From Camillea tinctor (taxonomy: Eukaryota; Ascomycota; Sordariomycetes; Xylariales; Xylariaceae): a stretch of DNA of 64,000 nt. The stretch is taken from assembly GCA_022578605.1 (NCBI GenBank), contig MU394125.1, forward strand, positions 124,001 through 188,000. The letters are read 5' to 3'. Below, piece by piece: positions 23,816-36,100 of this stretch. The stretch's first letter is position 1. Each line of letters starts with the position of its first letter. A program made the position numbers and the translations under genes. The notes under the pieces are model-generated. The model was given only the letters and a program-made list of their open reading frames with translations, had not been told where the DNA came from and did not search any database.

Positions 23816-26354
23816 ATGCGTCATCTTTTAGTCCTCTCCGCGTGGGCTGCTTCGACAGCCCGTGCCCAAGATCTCGCACAATATGTTTTACCGCATGTAA
23901 GTTTTCTAATCGAAGTAAATTGTTCCGATCTTGCTGGATTGACCTTGGTAGACGGGCTCCACCAACGGGGGTAATACGTTCCCGGGCGTTAGCCTGCCGC
24001 TCGGCATGGTGAAGCTGGGTCCCGATCTTTATACCGGATCCGATAGCTACTCGGGATATCAGTCAACTGGTGACTTCATCGGATTTAGTATGCTTCACGA
24101 GAGTGGTACTGGCGGTGCCCCCAAATATGGCGTTGTGGCCCAGATGCCGGTTCTGGGTGACATAGAGAACCCCTTGACCGACCAAAGCGTGAATCGGAGT
24201 CAGGCCGACGAGGCCCGACTTGGATACTATAAATCCAGTCTTTTCAATGGGATTACCGTCGAGATGGGTGCTACCTATAAGGCTGGTCTGTATAAATACC
24301 AGTTTCCCGAGGATGCTGGTGCTTCGAATATTATCGTCGATGTTTCGCACGTTCTTCCCTCGTTCCGAGGTCAAGGTCTGGGTCAGAATTATCTAGGCGG
24401 AAACATATCCGTCAATGCTATAGAGAGCGGCGTTCAGTATGAAGGGTCGGGTTCCTATGACAATGTGAGTTTTGGCGAGTCCTTCTCGAAAAGGGGTGGC
24501 GTTGACATTGCTAACTGCACAAGGGTTGGAACCGAGCACCTCAATGGACTGTCTATTTCTGCGGATATTTCGACCAAGCAACAACGTTCAAGACGTTTCT
24601 AGGTACCGAATCGGACAACGAAACTCTTGCCGACTACAGCGATGCCACTACACAGGCATCGGAGGCCCGACTCGGTGCTGTCTTCACTTTCAACGCTACC
24701 GAAGTCACCTCTAGAGTTGGCGTGTCTTTTATTTCGACTGGGCAAGCTTGTGCAAATGTCGATAGGGAGATACCAGCAGGGACGTCACTTGAGACGCTCG
24801 AAGATAATGCGAAGACTATTTGGACCGATCAAGTTTTGTCCAAAGTCACCACTACCGACACATCTAACACCACTAAGCTCCAGCTGCTCTATTCTTCACT
24901 GTATCACATGCACCTCATCCCAACGAACAAGACAGGCGAGAATCCTCTCTGGTCCTCAGCTGAGCCTTACTACGATGATATTTTCACATTCTGGGACTTG
25001 GTAAGTGATTCCTTCATATCATTGGCCCTTCATTGTGTCTAATTTGTTGTAGTTCCGATGTACGATGTCGCTTCTACAGATTCTGCAACCTGTTGCGTAC
25101 GAAGAATTCATCCGTTCCCTCATTGATATTTGGAGAAACGAAGGGTTTCTGCCCGATGCTCGGTCATCGTTTTTTAATGGGGCCACACAGGGCGGTTCGA
25201 ACGCCGACAATGTTCTTGCTGACGCGTACGTGAAAGGCGTTCGGGGCGCTGTTAACTGGGAGGATGGGTTCTCCGCCATGGTGACCGACGCAGAGACGGT
25301 CCCCGAAAACAACGACGACCCAAGAGACACATCATCCTCCACCAAGGAGGGACGAGGAGCTCTGCCAGATTGGATTGACCTCGGTTATATTACCACCAAA
25401 TACGGCCGGTCAGTGAGCCGGGCTATCGAATAGTGAGTATAGTCTCATCTTTCCCTCTCCCTCTCTTTTCCATCTTGACGGCATCGATCTAATCTCAATG
25501 TCTCCAGCGCTGGTAACGACTTCGGTCTCTACCAAGTAGCCAAGGGTCTCGGAAAAGACGACGAAGCGAGCAAGTACCTCAACCGATCGCGGAACTGGCG
25601 CAACCAGTGGAACCCGGACCTCTCGACGCACGGGTTCACGGGGTTCCTCGGCCCCCGTGACGAGAACGGGTCGTGGGTGGACCAGGACCCGCTCGACTGC
25701 GGCGGCTGCTACTGGGGGGACGACTACTACGAGGCGCTGCCCATCGAGTACTCGTTCAACGCGCACCACGACATGGACACGCTGATCGCGTACTGCGGCG
25801 GGACGGAGCAGTTCGTCGCGCGCCTGGAGCTCATGTTCGAGGGCGGCGTCAGCGACTCCAACTCGCAGTTCAACCACACGCTGTTCAACCCGGGCAACGA
25901 GCCGAGCTTCACGACGCCGTACCTGTTCAACTTCGCCGGCCGCCAGGATCTGACCGTGCGCCACACGCGCTACACCGCGAACAGCTACTACGCGCCCACG
26001 CCGGGCGGCCTGCCGGGCAACTCGGACGCCGGCGCCATGGAGTCGTGGGTGCTGTGGTCGATGATCGGCTTGTACCCGCTGACGGGGCAGACCACGTTCC
26101 TCGTGGGCTCGCCGTGGTTCGGCGACCTGACGCTGGACCTGGGCGGGGGGCGCCAGCTCGTGGTCACGGTGGAGAACCCCAGCGCCGAGGCGTACTACGT
26201 GCAGTCCCTCGCCGTGAACGGCGAGCCCTGGGACAAGGCCTGGGTCGCTTGGGACGACGTCTTTGCGAGCGGCGGGACGATGCATTTTGTGCTCGGGGCT
26301 GAGCCGGTTGACTGGGCTACGGGGGATGCGCCGCCGAGCCCGGCTACGGAATGA
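23816..26354 (+). CDS. Secreted GH92 alpha-mannosidase
   Basis: Family GH92 enzymes are calcium-dependent exo-acting alpha-mannosidases that trim N-glycan and other mannans. Five exons are inferred: 23816-23896, 23952-24464, 24524-25000, 25053-25432 and 25508-26354. They give 765 aa, the usual family length. The start opens a short signal peptide (MRHLLVLSAWAASTARA). Diagnostic blocks follow: STNGGNTFPGVSLPLGMVKL, GWNRAPQWTVYFCGYFD (recovered only after removing the 24465-24523 intron), YSSLYHMHLIP and FRCTMSLLQILQP. Near the C-terminus GNEPSFTTPYLFNF carries the catalytic acid region, and GLPGNSDAGAMESW lies in the base/metal loop. No frameshift is needed: the apparent breaks are introns with GTAAGT or GTGAGT donors. 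The last exon is strongly GC-rich. An upstream in-frame ATG at 23750 would spoil the signal peptide and is less likely. Assignment is firm; linkage specificity is not predictable. Confidence 0.93.
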
Positions 26355-27294
26355 CGACCGCAAACGATCATGGATAAAAAACGCAGGATATGTGTATATA
26401 CGGAAAGGAAGAGAAAATAGTAATGTTTACGACCTGGGGAAGGCCGAACAGAAGAAAGAGATATCGATATATCATGGGACCAACTTAGAAATACTTAAAT
26501 GTGCACGATAGGCATGTTCATATATATAAAACTTTTTTATTCTTTCGCACACGAATACATACATCTCACATTGTCACCATCCACTAAACGGAGTCAACCA
26601 AGCTCGTGAAACAGGGGTCGATAGTATAAGTCGACCATATGGAGGCAAAAAGATTTTAATATATACACAAATCGCACCGATCACTTTCAGCCCAAAACAA
26701 GTATAAGAAAACTCAAGTCAACTTATGTAGGTTACAATATTAAAGAAATAATAATAATAATAATAACCATTCGCTATGCTATTCCTTACTCCCCTATCAA
26801 CTCCCCCTTTCCCTGTAAATGTTTTGCCTCTCCCCTCTCTATATACATTATGTATGTATTACTAGGTAGGAAAGGAAAGGAGAAAAACAAAAGACTAAAC
26901 TACCTAGGTATCTAGGTGACAAAAATAAAAAGATAAAAACAAGCAATCTCAAGTTTTGGCAATAATAGCAACAACTTATAAAACCTAAGTATCTAGGCTC
27001 CTAAAAAAAGAAGAAAAAAGGGACGGGGTGGGCATTGATACTTATTCCCCCCTAATCTCTTCCTTCTTCCCTTCTTCCTTTCCTCTTTCTCTCCTGCTGT
27101 ATCCTCCCGTCAAAATATAACCGAACAAATAGAAACATGTAAAAGGGTCAGAAAAAAAAAGAAAAAGAAAAGTCCCGGGGTATCTAACCATATTTGAAGA
27201 ATTTGTAAGGTAGGGGAGATCAAAGAAACGATAACAAAAAGGTTCCAGAAGAGGTAGGTAGGTAGGTAGGCAAGGTTAGGTAGGATCGGATAAA
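26355..27294. other. Convergent intergenic region GH92 / DUF300
   Basis: About 940 bases of AT-rich DNA with an (ATA)n-like run at 26747-26766, CCTAGGTATCTAGGT near 26902 and GGTAGGTAGGTAGG at 27254-27270. It holds the two 3' ends; no gene is seen. Confidence 0.6.
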
Positions 27295-29416
27295 TTACAG
27301 GTGATCGTGTCCCCACACGTTGCGGAATTCATCCTCTTGTCCCGTGGTATACAGCGGGCTCGTAGCATCTACCTTGGCCGGCTCTTCTTCCGCGGGCGTC
27401 GTCTCCTCGGGGGTTGGCTCCCCTACCTGGAACGTCGGGTCTGGCTCCTCCTCCGCCTCCTGCTCTAGAATCTGCGGATCGCTCGTGGTGAGGGAGGGAG
27501 CGCCAAGCGGGCCTTTGGATTGTGACTCCTCTGACGCACGTACCGCAGGCTCTGGGATAGGAGAAGGTTCTCGCTTTTTTTGCTTTTGTTTTCCTTTCTT
27601 TTTCTTGCTAGTTATCGTCTCGATGCCAGGGGTTGCCGAGACCGTCGAGGCTGTCGAGGTCGCCGGTCTGTTGCTTACGCTTACTGAAGAGATGTTGCGT
27701 CGCATGTCCCAGGCACCAGTTCTTGTTTGATATACTGTGGGGTGTGGGGATCTCCAGAGATCCCTCGATGGAATATTGGCTGTGATCACAGGATACTAAT
27801 CATGTTAGTTATGACGAATAGAACCGGCAGGGCCACACAACTTACGTTCCAGTCGCCAAATTCTAGTTCGCGGGCTCTGCTGTAGAGACCCTCGTCATCG
27901 GCGTCCAGCGTGGTCTCATCTATTGAGCCATCCACGTACTTAGGCGACGGGTTACCCGCGCCACTCGGTCCCCCGTTAGAGCTTAAGAGAGGTGTGTTGG
28001 CACTTATCTCGCCTCTGACCTCGCCAGGTTTTGGAATCCAGTATTTAGCCTGACCTCCTTGCTTATATCTCATCCCATCTTTTAATCTAGCAAACCGAGA
28101 GCTCGAATCTTCGTGTGCAATCACTTTCCCACTAGAATCGAATATTCTATAACTATATTGGTCACCCCTAAAGGTGTCCTTAGAGTCTTCAATGAGGTCA
28201 ACGACTCCGAAGGCGTCTCTGAAAGCATACTTGACGGGTAACCGGGCAGAAGAAACGGTGTTGTCAGCGTAGTCGTGCCACGAGAAAGCATACCAATGGG
28301 CAACAGCGAAGGCGGGCATCTCGCAACAGATCAAAGCATCCTGGATAGCAGCAGCGAGGTTGTCTGACGTATATCCCTGGACATCGTCGGGAATGGCTCC
28401 AAGCCAGACCAGTATAGATAAGAAGAAACCTTGCCAATATGAAGCAAAAATAATAAGCTTGATGCACAGAAATTTCGGAACAGGGCGATACGGCAACAAA
28501 TCGTCATGCATGCAGACCCAAAATAGGCCTAGCGAATACAGACTGACAGTCACGCTAATATTGTAGATAATGCCACTCCAGAGGTAGCCAGATGTTACGC
28601 CGATATAGCCCTCTTGATAGATGCCCGTCGCTTTCATTATGACAGCTGCAAGAGCTAAAACGGGCTTGAGCCACGCATATTGGAGGATGCCCCGTTTTAT
28701 GGCTAGGAAGGTATACGGATCTGATATGTCGACCTTGGGCAAGACATGATTAAGGGGCCATAGATGGTGGACGGGAGCACGACCGTGGGTCATTATAATG
28801 AGGGCACGTTCGCCATCGAGATAGTTGATCAAAAGCTGGAAGAAGGTGTATATGGTAAAAGCCTTGTATGCCAACCATGGTCAGGCATGTGATCATAGAT
28901 AGAGAGGTGAATAAGGGCGAGTTTATTGCACACACCTCGTATATGTCTCTGATAGGATCGAGGAAGGCAGCTGCTTTCAACGATACCATGCTAACCCACG
29001 AACTGATGGAATATATGGGGACCCTATGAGGATTAGAAGGGCTCGTGATAACCAGAACAAAGGAGGGGCGGAGCGATGGCATACATCAGCAAGATGCGTA
29101 CGACATATCGCTGTAGAAGCGGCTTGCGATAGTTCTTCCTAAGGAGGATATTAACATCGATCTGGTGGTTTGAAATCGGGAATACGGGGTGGGTAGATGG
29201 GCGGGTTGGTTTCTGCCTACAGTTGAAGCCATATCGAGCTATTAAGCCATAAAACACAACATATTAGCTTTCATTTCCATGCGTTCCTCTCCAAAGGTGG
29301 GAGGTATGGGAGAAACCCTACAGTATAGACAGCAGAGTTGCCGCCAAAGAGAAAACACCGGCGACAATGGTGGTGGCGGTGGTGAACTTCTGTCCAGTAC
29401 CTCCAGACATTTTCAT
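27295..29416 (-). CDS. Seven-TM DUF300 / TMEM184-like (OST-alpha family) protein
   Basis: Member of the Solute_trans_a (DUF300) family of seven-helix membrane proteins, related to TMEM184 and organic solute transporter alpha. Inferred exons: 29416-29322, 29138-29085, 29023-28936, 28862-27846 and 27795-27295, giving 584 aa. A different acceptor at 29217 would start exon two at 29216 and give 610 aa; both keep frame. Recognised blocks are NYRKPLLQRYVVRILLM then VPIYSISSW, DPIRDIYE joined to AFTIYTFFQLLINYL, and later HWYAFSWHDYAD. Splicing at each boundary restores the family sequence, as with EFGDWN joined to YPVITANIPSRD. After the membrane core come a cytosolic-looking domain and a 150-residue Lys-rich then Glu/Pro-rich disordered tail. 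The substrate is unknown for fungal members; transport or vacuolar sorting roles are only inferred. Exon one and its boundary are the least certain parts. Confidence 0.87.
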
Positions 29417-30169
29417 CGAATCGCTCTCTCAAGGAACGTGTTTGGTGCTCAAAGGATAAGACATCCAGAAGAATGCATCGTTGGGGAGATATGCCCGGGT
29501 CCACGGCGCTGGAGAAGAGGGAACTTGAACTCTAGACAACAAAGATTGGTAGGCAGCTAAATAAATAAGTAGGACGATTACGTAGTGTGTACAAATTAAG
29601 TAAGGCAAAAGAGATGTTGTGTGTCGTGGGGGTTGAAGATGGAGTAGATGGAGAAGATGGAGAGGTTGTAATTGTTTAAAGCTGCAGGTTTGTGGTGGAG
29701 AAGCGTTCAATGGCCTGAAGAGAGAAAAGTCCCACCCCATGTCATTTGATCAAGTGCAGCTTGCATCATTAGTGCACCTGCTGCTTGGTAGTGTGCAATT
29801 AAGTATAGCTGATATGATAGGGCGATAGGGCGATAGGGCGTGTCGCATCTGGGGTTTTATCAATGCTACATAAGTGTTGTACGACCATATGTGCATTAGG
29901 TACTTAGTATACACTACATACCTACGGCAAGGGCGCTACCCAAACCTAGAATTGTTCCAGGTATCCACTACGAACCGCTGTCGTCACGCGTCTCCCAGGC
30001 GCATCATTACCCAAATCAACCTTGTCCATCTACACTACACATGCACTTACACAATTACAACCTCATTCCTTTTAGTCCCTTTAGTCCTTTTAGTCTAGAT
30101 CGCAACCTCGTCCACGTCCAACCTAGCAAAAACTGAATATTGCCACTGCGCATCCACTCGTTTCTTCCA
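29417..30169. promoter_or_regulatory. Divergent promoter DUF300 / CSF1
   Basis: About 750 bases between the two genes. It includes three tandem copies of GATAGGGC at 29816-29839 and a TTTTAGTCC-type repeat at 30068-30095. No clear TATA box is seen. Confidence 0.5.
29816..29839. repeat. Three tandem copies of GATAGGGC
   Basis: Exact 8-base unit repeated three times in the divergent promoter between the DUF300 gene and CSF1. Confidence 0.9.
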
Positions 30170-33100
30170 ATGTCTTCCTTATCCGTCCTTGTCATCGTGC
30201 CATCGTAAGCCGACGTAGGCTGTAGGAAGCCCCGGGGGGAAGGGAGCTTCGGGGAGGATCAGGGAGAGAACAAGGCCATGGCCGACAATGGGCACACCAC
30301 CAGCTCGCCTGGTGTACCCAATCTGATGGGCTTCAGTCCGTACGTCATACAATGCCACTCGGCCATTAGGAGAATGGAGTGGGAATAATGTGTACATGCT
30401 GACTTCGTGAAGTGAATTCCTCGGATATAGTATTGTCTGTGGTGTTCTGTAAGCTCTCTTCCAGTCGAATTCGAACTATGAAATACCCAAACCAAACAAG
30501 ACCCCCTTTTATATGATCCCAATATGATCCCACCAGTTAACCATTGTTATTCCGCAGCGCTATCTTCTTCCTGCTTTACTTTAATCGAGTAATTGCCTCG
30601 GTCATATCCTATGCTATTCGCGCCTATACTTGGCACCAATTCCGCATCTATATCGACATCCAAGCCCTTCAGGTCTCCTTGCTCGGCGGTCGCATCTTCT
30701 TTATAGGCCTGCGCTACCATGGCAACAACGAAACTATACTTATCCAGAACGGCCATATTACCTGGTCGTACTGGCTCCGTAGGGTTCGGCATGTCCAGAT
30801 CGAAGCATCCAAGCAGCAGGCAAAAGCCAGAGACGATACTGCTGCCGCAGATGTCCGTGAACAGCAAGCCAAGTTGCCTTGTCGCATTAAGGTAGTTGTT
30901 TCTGGACTCGAATGGTTCGTCTATAACCGGTCCGCCGCCTACGATTCCATGCTCGATGCCATGACCGAACACGCCCAGTTTAGTAATGTACAGCCCAGTG
31001 ATATCACTACCGATGGGACCAACGCACCAGCAAACGACTCGGTCAAGTTTCGGCGGCATTTGCGTAAGAATACTGAGAAGTCGGATGGTTCCAGAGAATC
31101 CGCCGGTGCTTTTGCAGATGAAAAGGGGGATTCTAAGCGTGGACATACGAGGACGACGAGCAATGTGTCTGATGCTACCAAGGGGGATGAATCTGCTAAA
31201 GAGGAACTTCCCTTCATGTTGCAACTTCTCCCAATTCACCTGGAGTGCGATAAGGCGGCAATGGTCATGGGGAATGAAAACACAAAAGCTGTGCTTATTA
31301 TGAAGACTAAGTCCCTGACTGCTGATATCGATGCGTCTGAGTGCGAAACGCCAGACCCCTACCGTCAGATATTCAAGATCAATTTTAATAACCCGGTGCT
31401 GGAGATGAGAGAACATGATGGCTACAAAGAGGACCAACTCCACAGAGCGGTTAGAGACAAGCAGGCCGTATTGGAATCCGACCCTGCCCAGCGTCGTTCT
31501 TTTCTTCGAAGACAGCGCCGTAAAGCTATAGGTCAACTGCGGAATCTCGTGCCGTACTGGCGGTCGTCAGTCGAATCTTTTTCAGTCGATTCCAGAACTA
31601 GCAAAATTCCTGCTGAGGCTCGCATACCGGGCTCGAGCAACTGGCAGGGACTCTCGAGATATCTGAATGAAGGCGAGGATGATGATAAGCTGAGGTGGTC
31701 GTCGGTTGAATATGCCGCAGTGAACACTATCATCGATAGCCCTGAGGGAACTCTGACAATGTTCTGGGATGTGCCTGGGAAAGTCTTAGAACAAAGATCG
31801 TCCGAGTCCTTGAATAATCAGGACAACCCCGATGACATCAACGGAATGAAGGCCCCTGCATGGGCTTTGAGCTTGTCTCTCAAAGGTGGCATAATCAATT
31901 ATGGTCCATGGGCAGATAGGCAAAGGGCTGAGCTGCAGAGGGTTTTCTTCCCAGGCTTGTGCAAGGATTCGGTTCCTGCGCAGAAACTGCCAATTGGTGC
32001 TGATCGGGTGCCGACGATATTCAACTTTTACCTGGAGTTAGATGAAGAAGCCACGCTCCGGCTACCTACACGCGAGAGCTCCAAGAACTGGAGATGGAAA
32101 AAGGAGGCACTCACGTTGAAGCAACATCGGAAGCAGGAGAGTCGACGGGACAGAGGTCAGAATCAGAAGTCTGCTGCTACCACAGCAGCTGAGCAACGTC
32201 CATACGGATGGCTCGATATCAAGATTGGGGCGAACGCCACAATATCCTATACTATGGATATGTTGGCAAGGTCAACTGGATACTCGAACGCTTTAAAAAT
32301 TGATCTTCCTTCAACAGAGGTCTCGACAAGTGTGAATCATGGACTCTTGTGGAGATCTGGTGCTCTGAACATCTCATGTGACCTATCTGCCCCCTTAAAG
32401 TGGAACAGCCTCCGTACCTGGCATTTTGATATTGAAAGCAACGGATTTGATCTTTTCATCCTTCGAGATCATGTTTTCCTATTGACGGATCTTATAGATG
32501 ATTGGGGAAGTGGACCACCACCTGAATACCTCCTTTTCACGCCCTTTAAATACTTCATAAACTTGCAGCTTCGTAACCTGAAGCTTTATCTCAACGTTAA
32601 TGATGTCAACATTGTTAACGACCCGACGAATGTCGACGACAACACGTATATCATCTTGACAAGTCCTTGTCTGGCGACCGATACATGCCTTTCTCTAGAC
32701 TCATTCCGACCATCGCAGAGTGCAGTGCCCTTCAAGGTCACTGTTGAAGCACCGCATCTTAGTTTACACACGCCCCCATGGAATACGCAAGCAGCTTTTC
32801 TAGCCTCCAAGGAGATAGGACATCTAGAAAACTTGGTTCTCGATGGCAAATATTGTTACTACGCCACAACATCACCTGCGAACACTGACACCCTTGTCCT
32901 CGATGTTACGGGCCAGTCTCCCATGGTTTATCTCTACGGGTTCATCATTCGGTATTTCTTACAACTGAAGGACAATTACTTTGGAGATTATGTGCATTTT
33001 AAAACCCTAGATGAGTACCAAGAGTCACTTCGACTCAAAGCCACAGATCCAGATGCCGAGTCCGCCAACAGCCCCCCAGTAAAGAAATCAAATGATATGG

Positions 33101-36100
33101 ATATCATCCTCAGCGTCCGCGTTGATGACCCAAGGATTTTGTTACCCGCTAATCTATACTCTGCGAAGCGACATATTCCAATAGAAACTGCCTCTTTATC
33201 CATCGATCTTCGATTTACAAATTATTATATGGATCTCGACTTATGTATTGCACCTTTGAGTCTTTCCCTCAAAGACGAGGAAGACGGCGCCATGAGTCCT
33301 ATGAGCACCACGTCGAGCACTCAGTTGTTCATAGATGGTATTACTATATACGGCCATCGACTTTTTGGCTTACCCCCTATAGAGCCAACCTACCTCTGCA
33401 ACTGGGATCTTAATGTTGGCGCTGTCACTGGCGAATGCTCAACAGACTTCTTGACAACCCTGATCGGAGGGGGTAAAGCATTCGGCTTTTCGCTAGACGA
33501 TGATGAGAACGCGTTGATTCCGAGTTCATCCATTGTTATGTATGATGTGACATTTCTTCGTCTTCATGTGGAGTCTATCCAGCTCTGGTTGCACGTCGAA
33601 GACGCTGCCTTTTTGTGCTCGACGGGTTCTGTAGATATTCAGTTCAATGACTGGGCACGAACCCACTACTCCAAACGAGCTGATATCAAAATACCTACGC
33701 TTGAGGTTGCCTGCGTAAACTCAGAATCTGTGGCGAGACATCGGTCAAGAATCCATTCCCAGGTGGAAACTGATGTTTTCCTTCGAACCAGTGTCCATTT
33801 TGTTTTAATTGGCCAGAAATATGATTTTGTTCAGGAGAGGAAATTACAGCAGGAACTCGTACGACGCCATGATCAACGGACACACCGGACAGACTTCTTA
33901 CTACTCCCCGGAGTGCTTGATGACTTCACGCCAGATCCTGTGGATCCCCTGGCGCAGAGCGTTCCTTCAGTCCCACAACCGGCCTTTTCGGACCCTACTG
34001 CTGATAAAAAATCTATGCTATCCCGAACTTCTTCTCGACGGCCTAGAGATCTTCGTCACAAGAGCTCCTTTCTATCGTTAGCGAGCTCGAGCAATGGCAG
34101 TATTCTACGGCCAGCATCATCCAAGGCGAATAGGGCTTCCAAGCGCTTTGATCACGGTGCAGCGGAATCCCCAGTGGACGATGGCAGTGAATTACGACCG
34201 AAAACTCACCATCGTCAACACTCTGCCTCAACTGGCCGCCATTCTGCCTTTTTCAGCGTGCATGGAGATTTGACCGACCGAAAGGATATCCTTCACACTA
34301 GTGTGGCATTCTCAAGCCAGTTTTTCCCTCCATACTTCCCATTAGAGAATGTCCGGCCAGATATGAAAGAAGCAGTGATGCCGAGTATCCAGAATACCGA
34401 AATGGATGATCTCGGTTCTACTGAGTTTGGCCTGAATTTTATTGATCCTGAACAACTTAGTCGCAATTGTGCGCATCAGACATTACTACTGGAGCTTCCT
34501 CGCGGTATCACGGCTTTCTTCAACGCAGCGTCCTTGAGAAGTGTAGCGGCTTTGCTTCAGGCTTTGCAACCAACAAACCCCGAAGACATATTAGATACCC
34601 TTCATATCGGAGCAGTGACGGATATTTTCGACGCCCAGAAACTGGAAAAAACGAATGGGGCCATCACAGACTTCGTTATCCGGCTGCCCGAAGCGAATCT
34701 TCGGTTTTTGAACTGTACTGATATAGATGCTTCGGATCCATGCGAGGGACAGCAAGATCAGTATGATGTCTCGTTGAAATCGTTAGTCCTTGCTACTCGG
34801 TCACAAAAGAGTCCTCCTCCATCTGATATTGATCGGGATCAGAGTAACCCCCAGTTGTCTTTTCACTTCAGGCTTTCTTCTATTGATTTCTCTGCTGCCG
34901 AAAGACTCACGAAGCTAGATGAGACTCAAGCAGCAGTTCTTGCTACTGTCGAAAGAGTCATGATATCAATGGGCTCAAAAGATATCAATTATCTAGATGC
35001 TGATATCGGGGCTGTCCGGACAAGGTCGTCTTCCGGCAGGGTTGAATACCTTGCTTCGCTAATACACAGAACAAATGTATTTGCTACGGAAATGGGCGAA
35101 CTATTTTCTACCACATTTTCCACGGCAGACGAACGTTTGAAGCAATTCACCTACCGGCTAATTAAAGTACATAATGCAAGTGATCCGCTTTTCGTTATAC
35201 GTCCATCTGCTGTATTGCGAGCCGCCTCTCAACACCTGAGGACCTACGATTCCTGGAAACTCATCACTAGGCTACGTCAAATATGGAATACGTTGGAGCC
35301 CAATTCCAGAGAAAATGTGGTGTTAGACTGTCTAGGTCGGGGTCCAGGATGCCCTAAAGACGTGAGGCAGCAAGTAATGGACGCATTCGACCAGTGGAGA
35401 AGTTGGGACTTGGAGGATATCGAACATGCTGTTCTCTTGAATAATATCTTCGGCAAACCCCCTGACTCTACGACGAAACAGAGGCAGATACCTACGATGG
35501 TCGTGACTAAAATACACGAGACACAATTTGTGCTCGACCCAGGCCCTAAGCAAAACCAGATTCTCATCGTGGGCCTAACAGTTAGGGTCCATGATAAGAA
35601 TATGCGTCAAGGTGCCCAGGAGATACCGAACGATGTTCAAGGGCCGTTGACCCTTGTTAACATATATTGTGACCAAGCTGGCATGAACCTCAACTGGGAG
35701 CTTTGCGAGCTAATCGATGATGTTTTGCGTCTGTATAAGAAGTCTGAGGCTCGACCACCGGAAGAAATCCAAAACAAAAAGGGCGACCGCAAAGAGGCCG
35801 ACAGCAAAGCCTCACAATCGGTTCATCTAGCTTTTGGGCTCGGACAAGGGGCAATCGCTCTTGACACTATCAATCTCAGCACTGAAATTCGGAGCGACAA
35901 TCTTAAGGTATCATTGCTTAACACGAACGGCAAGCAGGGAGAAGCGGATACGAATTTCATCCTTGGGTGTGATTCGTTGACGACTAGAGTCTGGAGTCAT
36001 TCGCAGGCTTTAGCTTCCATCCGCCTCAGGGGAGCAAGCATAATTGTAGCACACGAATTACGACTTAATGCACAGTTACCAGTCCATACAATCAGGGCTG

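Noticed and set aside
24006..25042. Apparent frameshifts in the GH92 gene suggesting a pseudogene
   Set aside because: Each frame change coincides with a consensus intron whose removal restores conserved GH92 blocks, so the gene is intact.
25410..26363. 317-codon minus-strand frame, Arg/Val-rich
   Set aside because: It lies antisense to the GC-rich last exon of GH92; high GC suppresses stop codons.
30547..31536. 329-codon minus-strand frame
   Set aside because: Antisense to the conserved N-terminal signature of CSF1.
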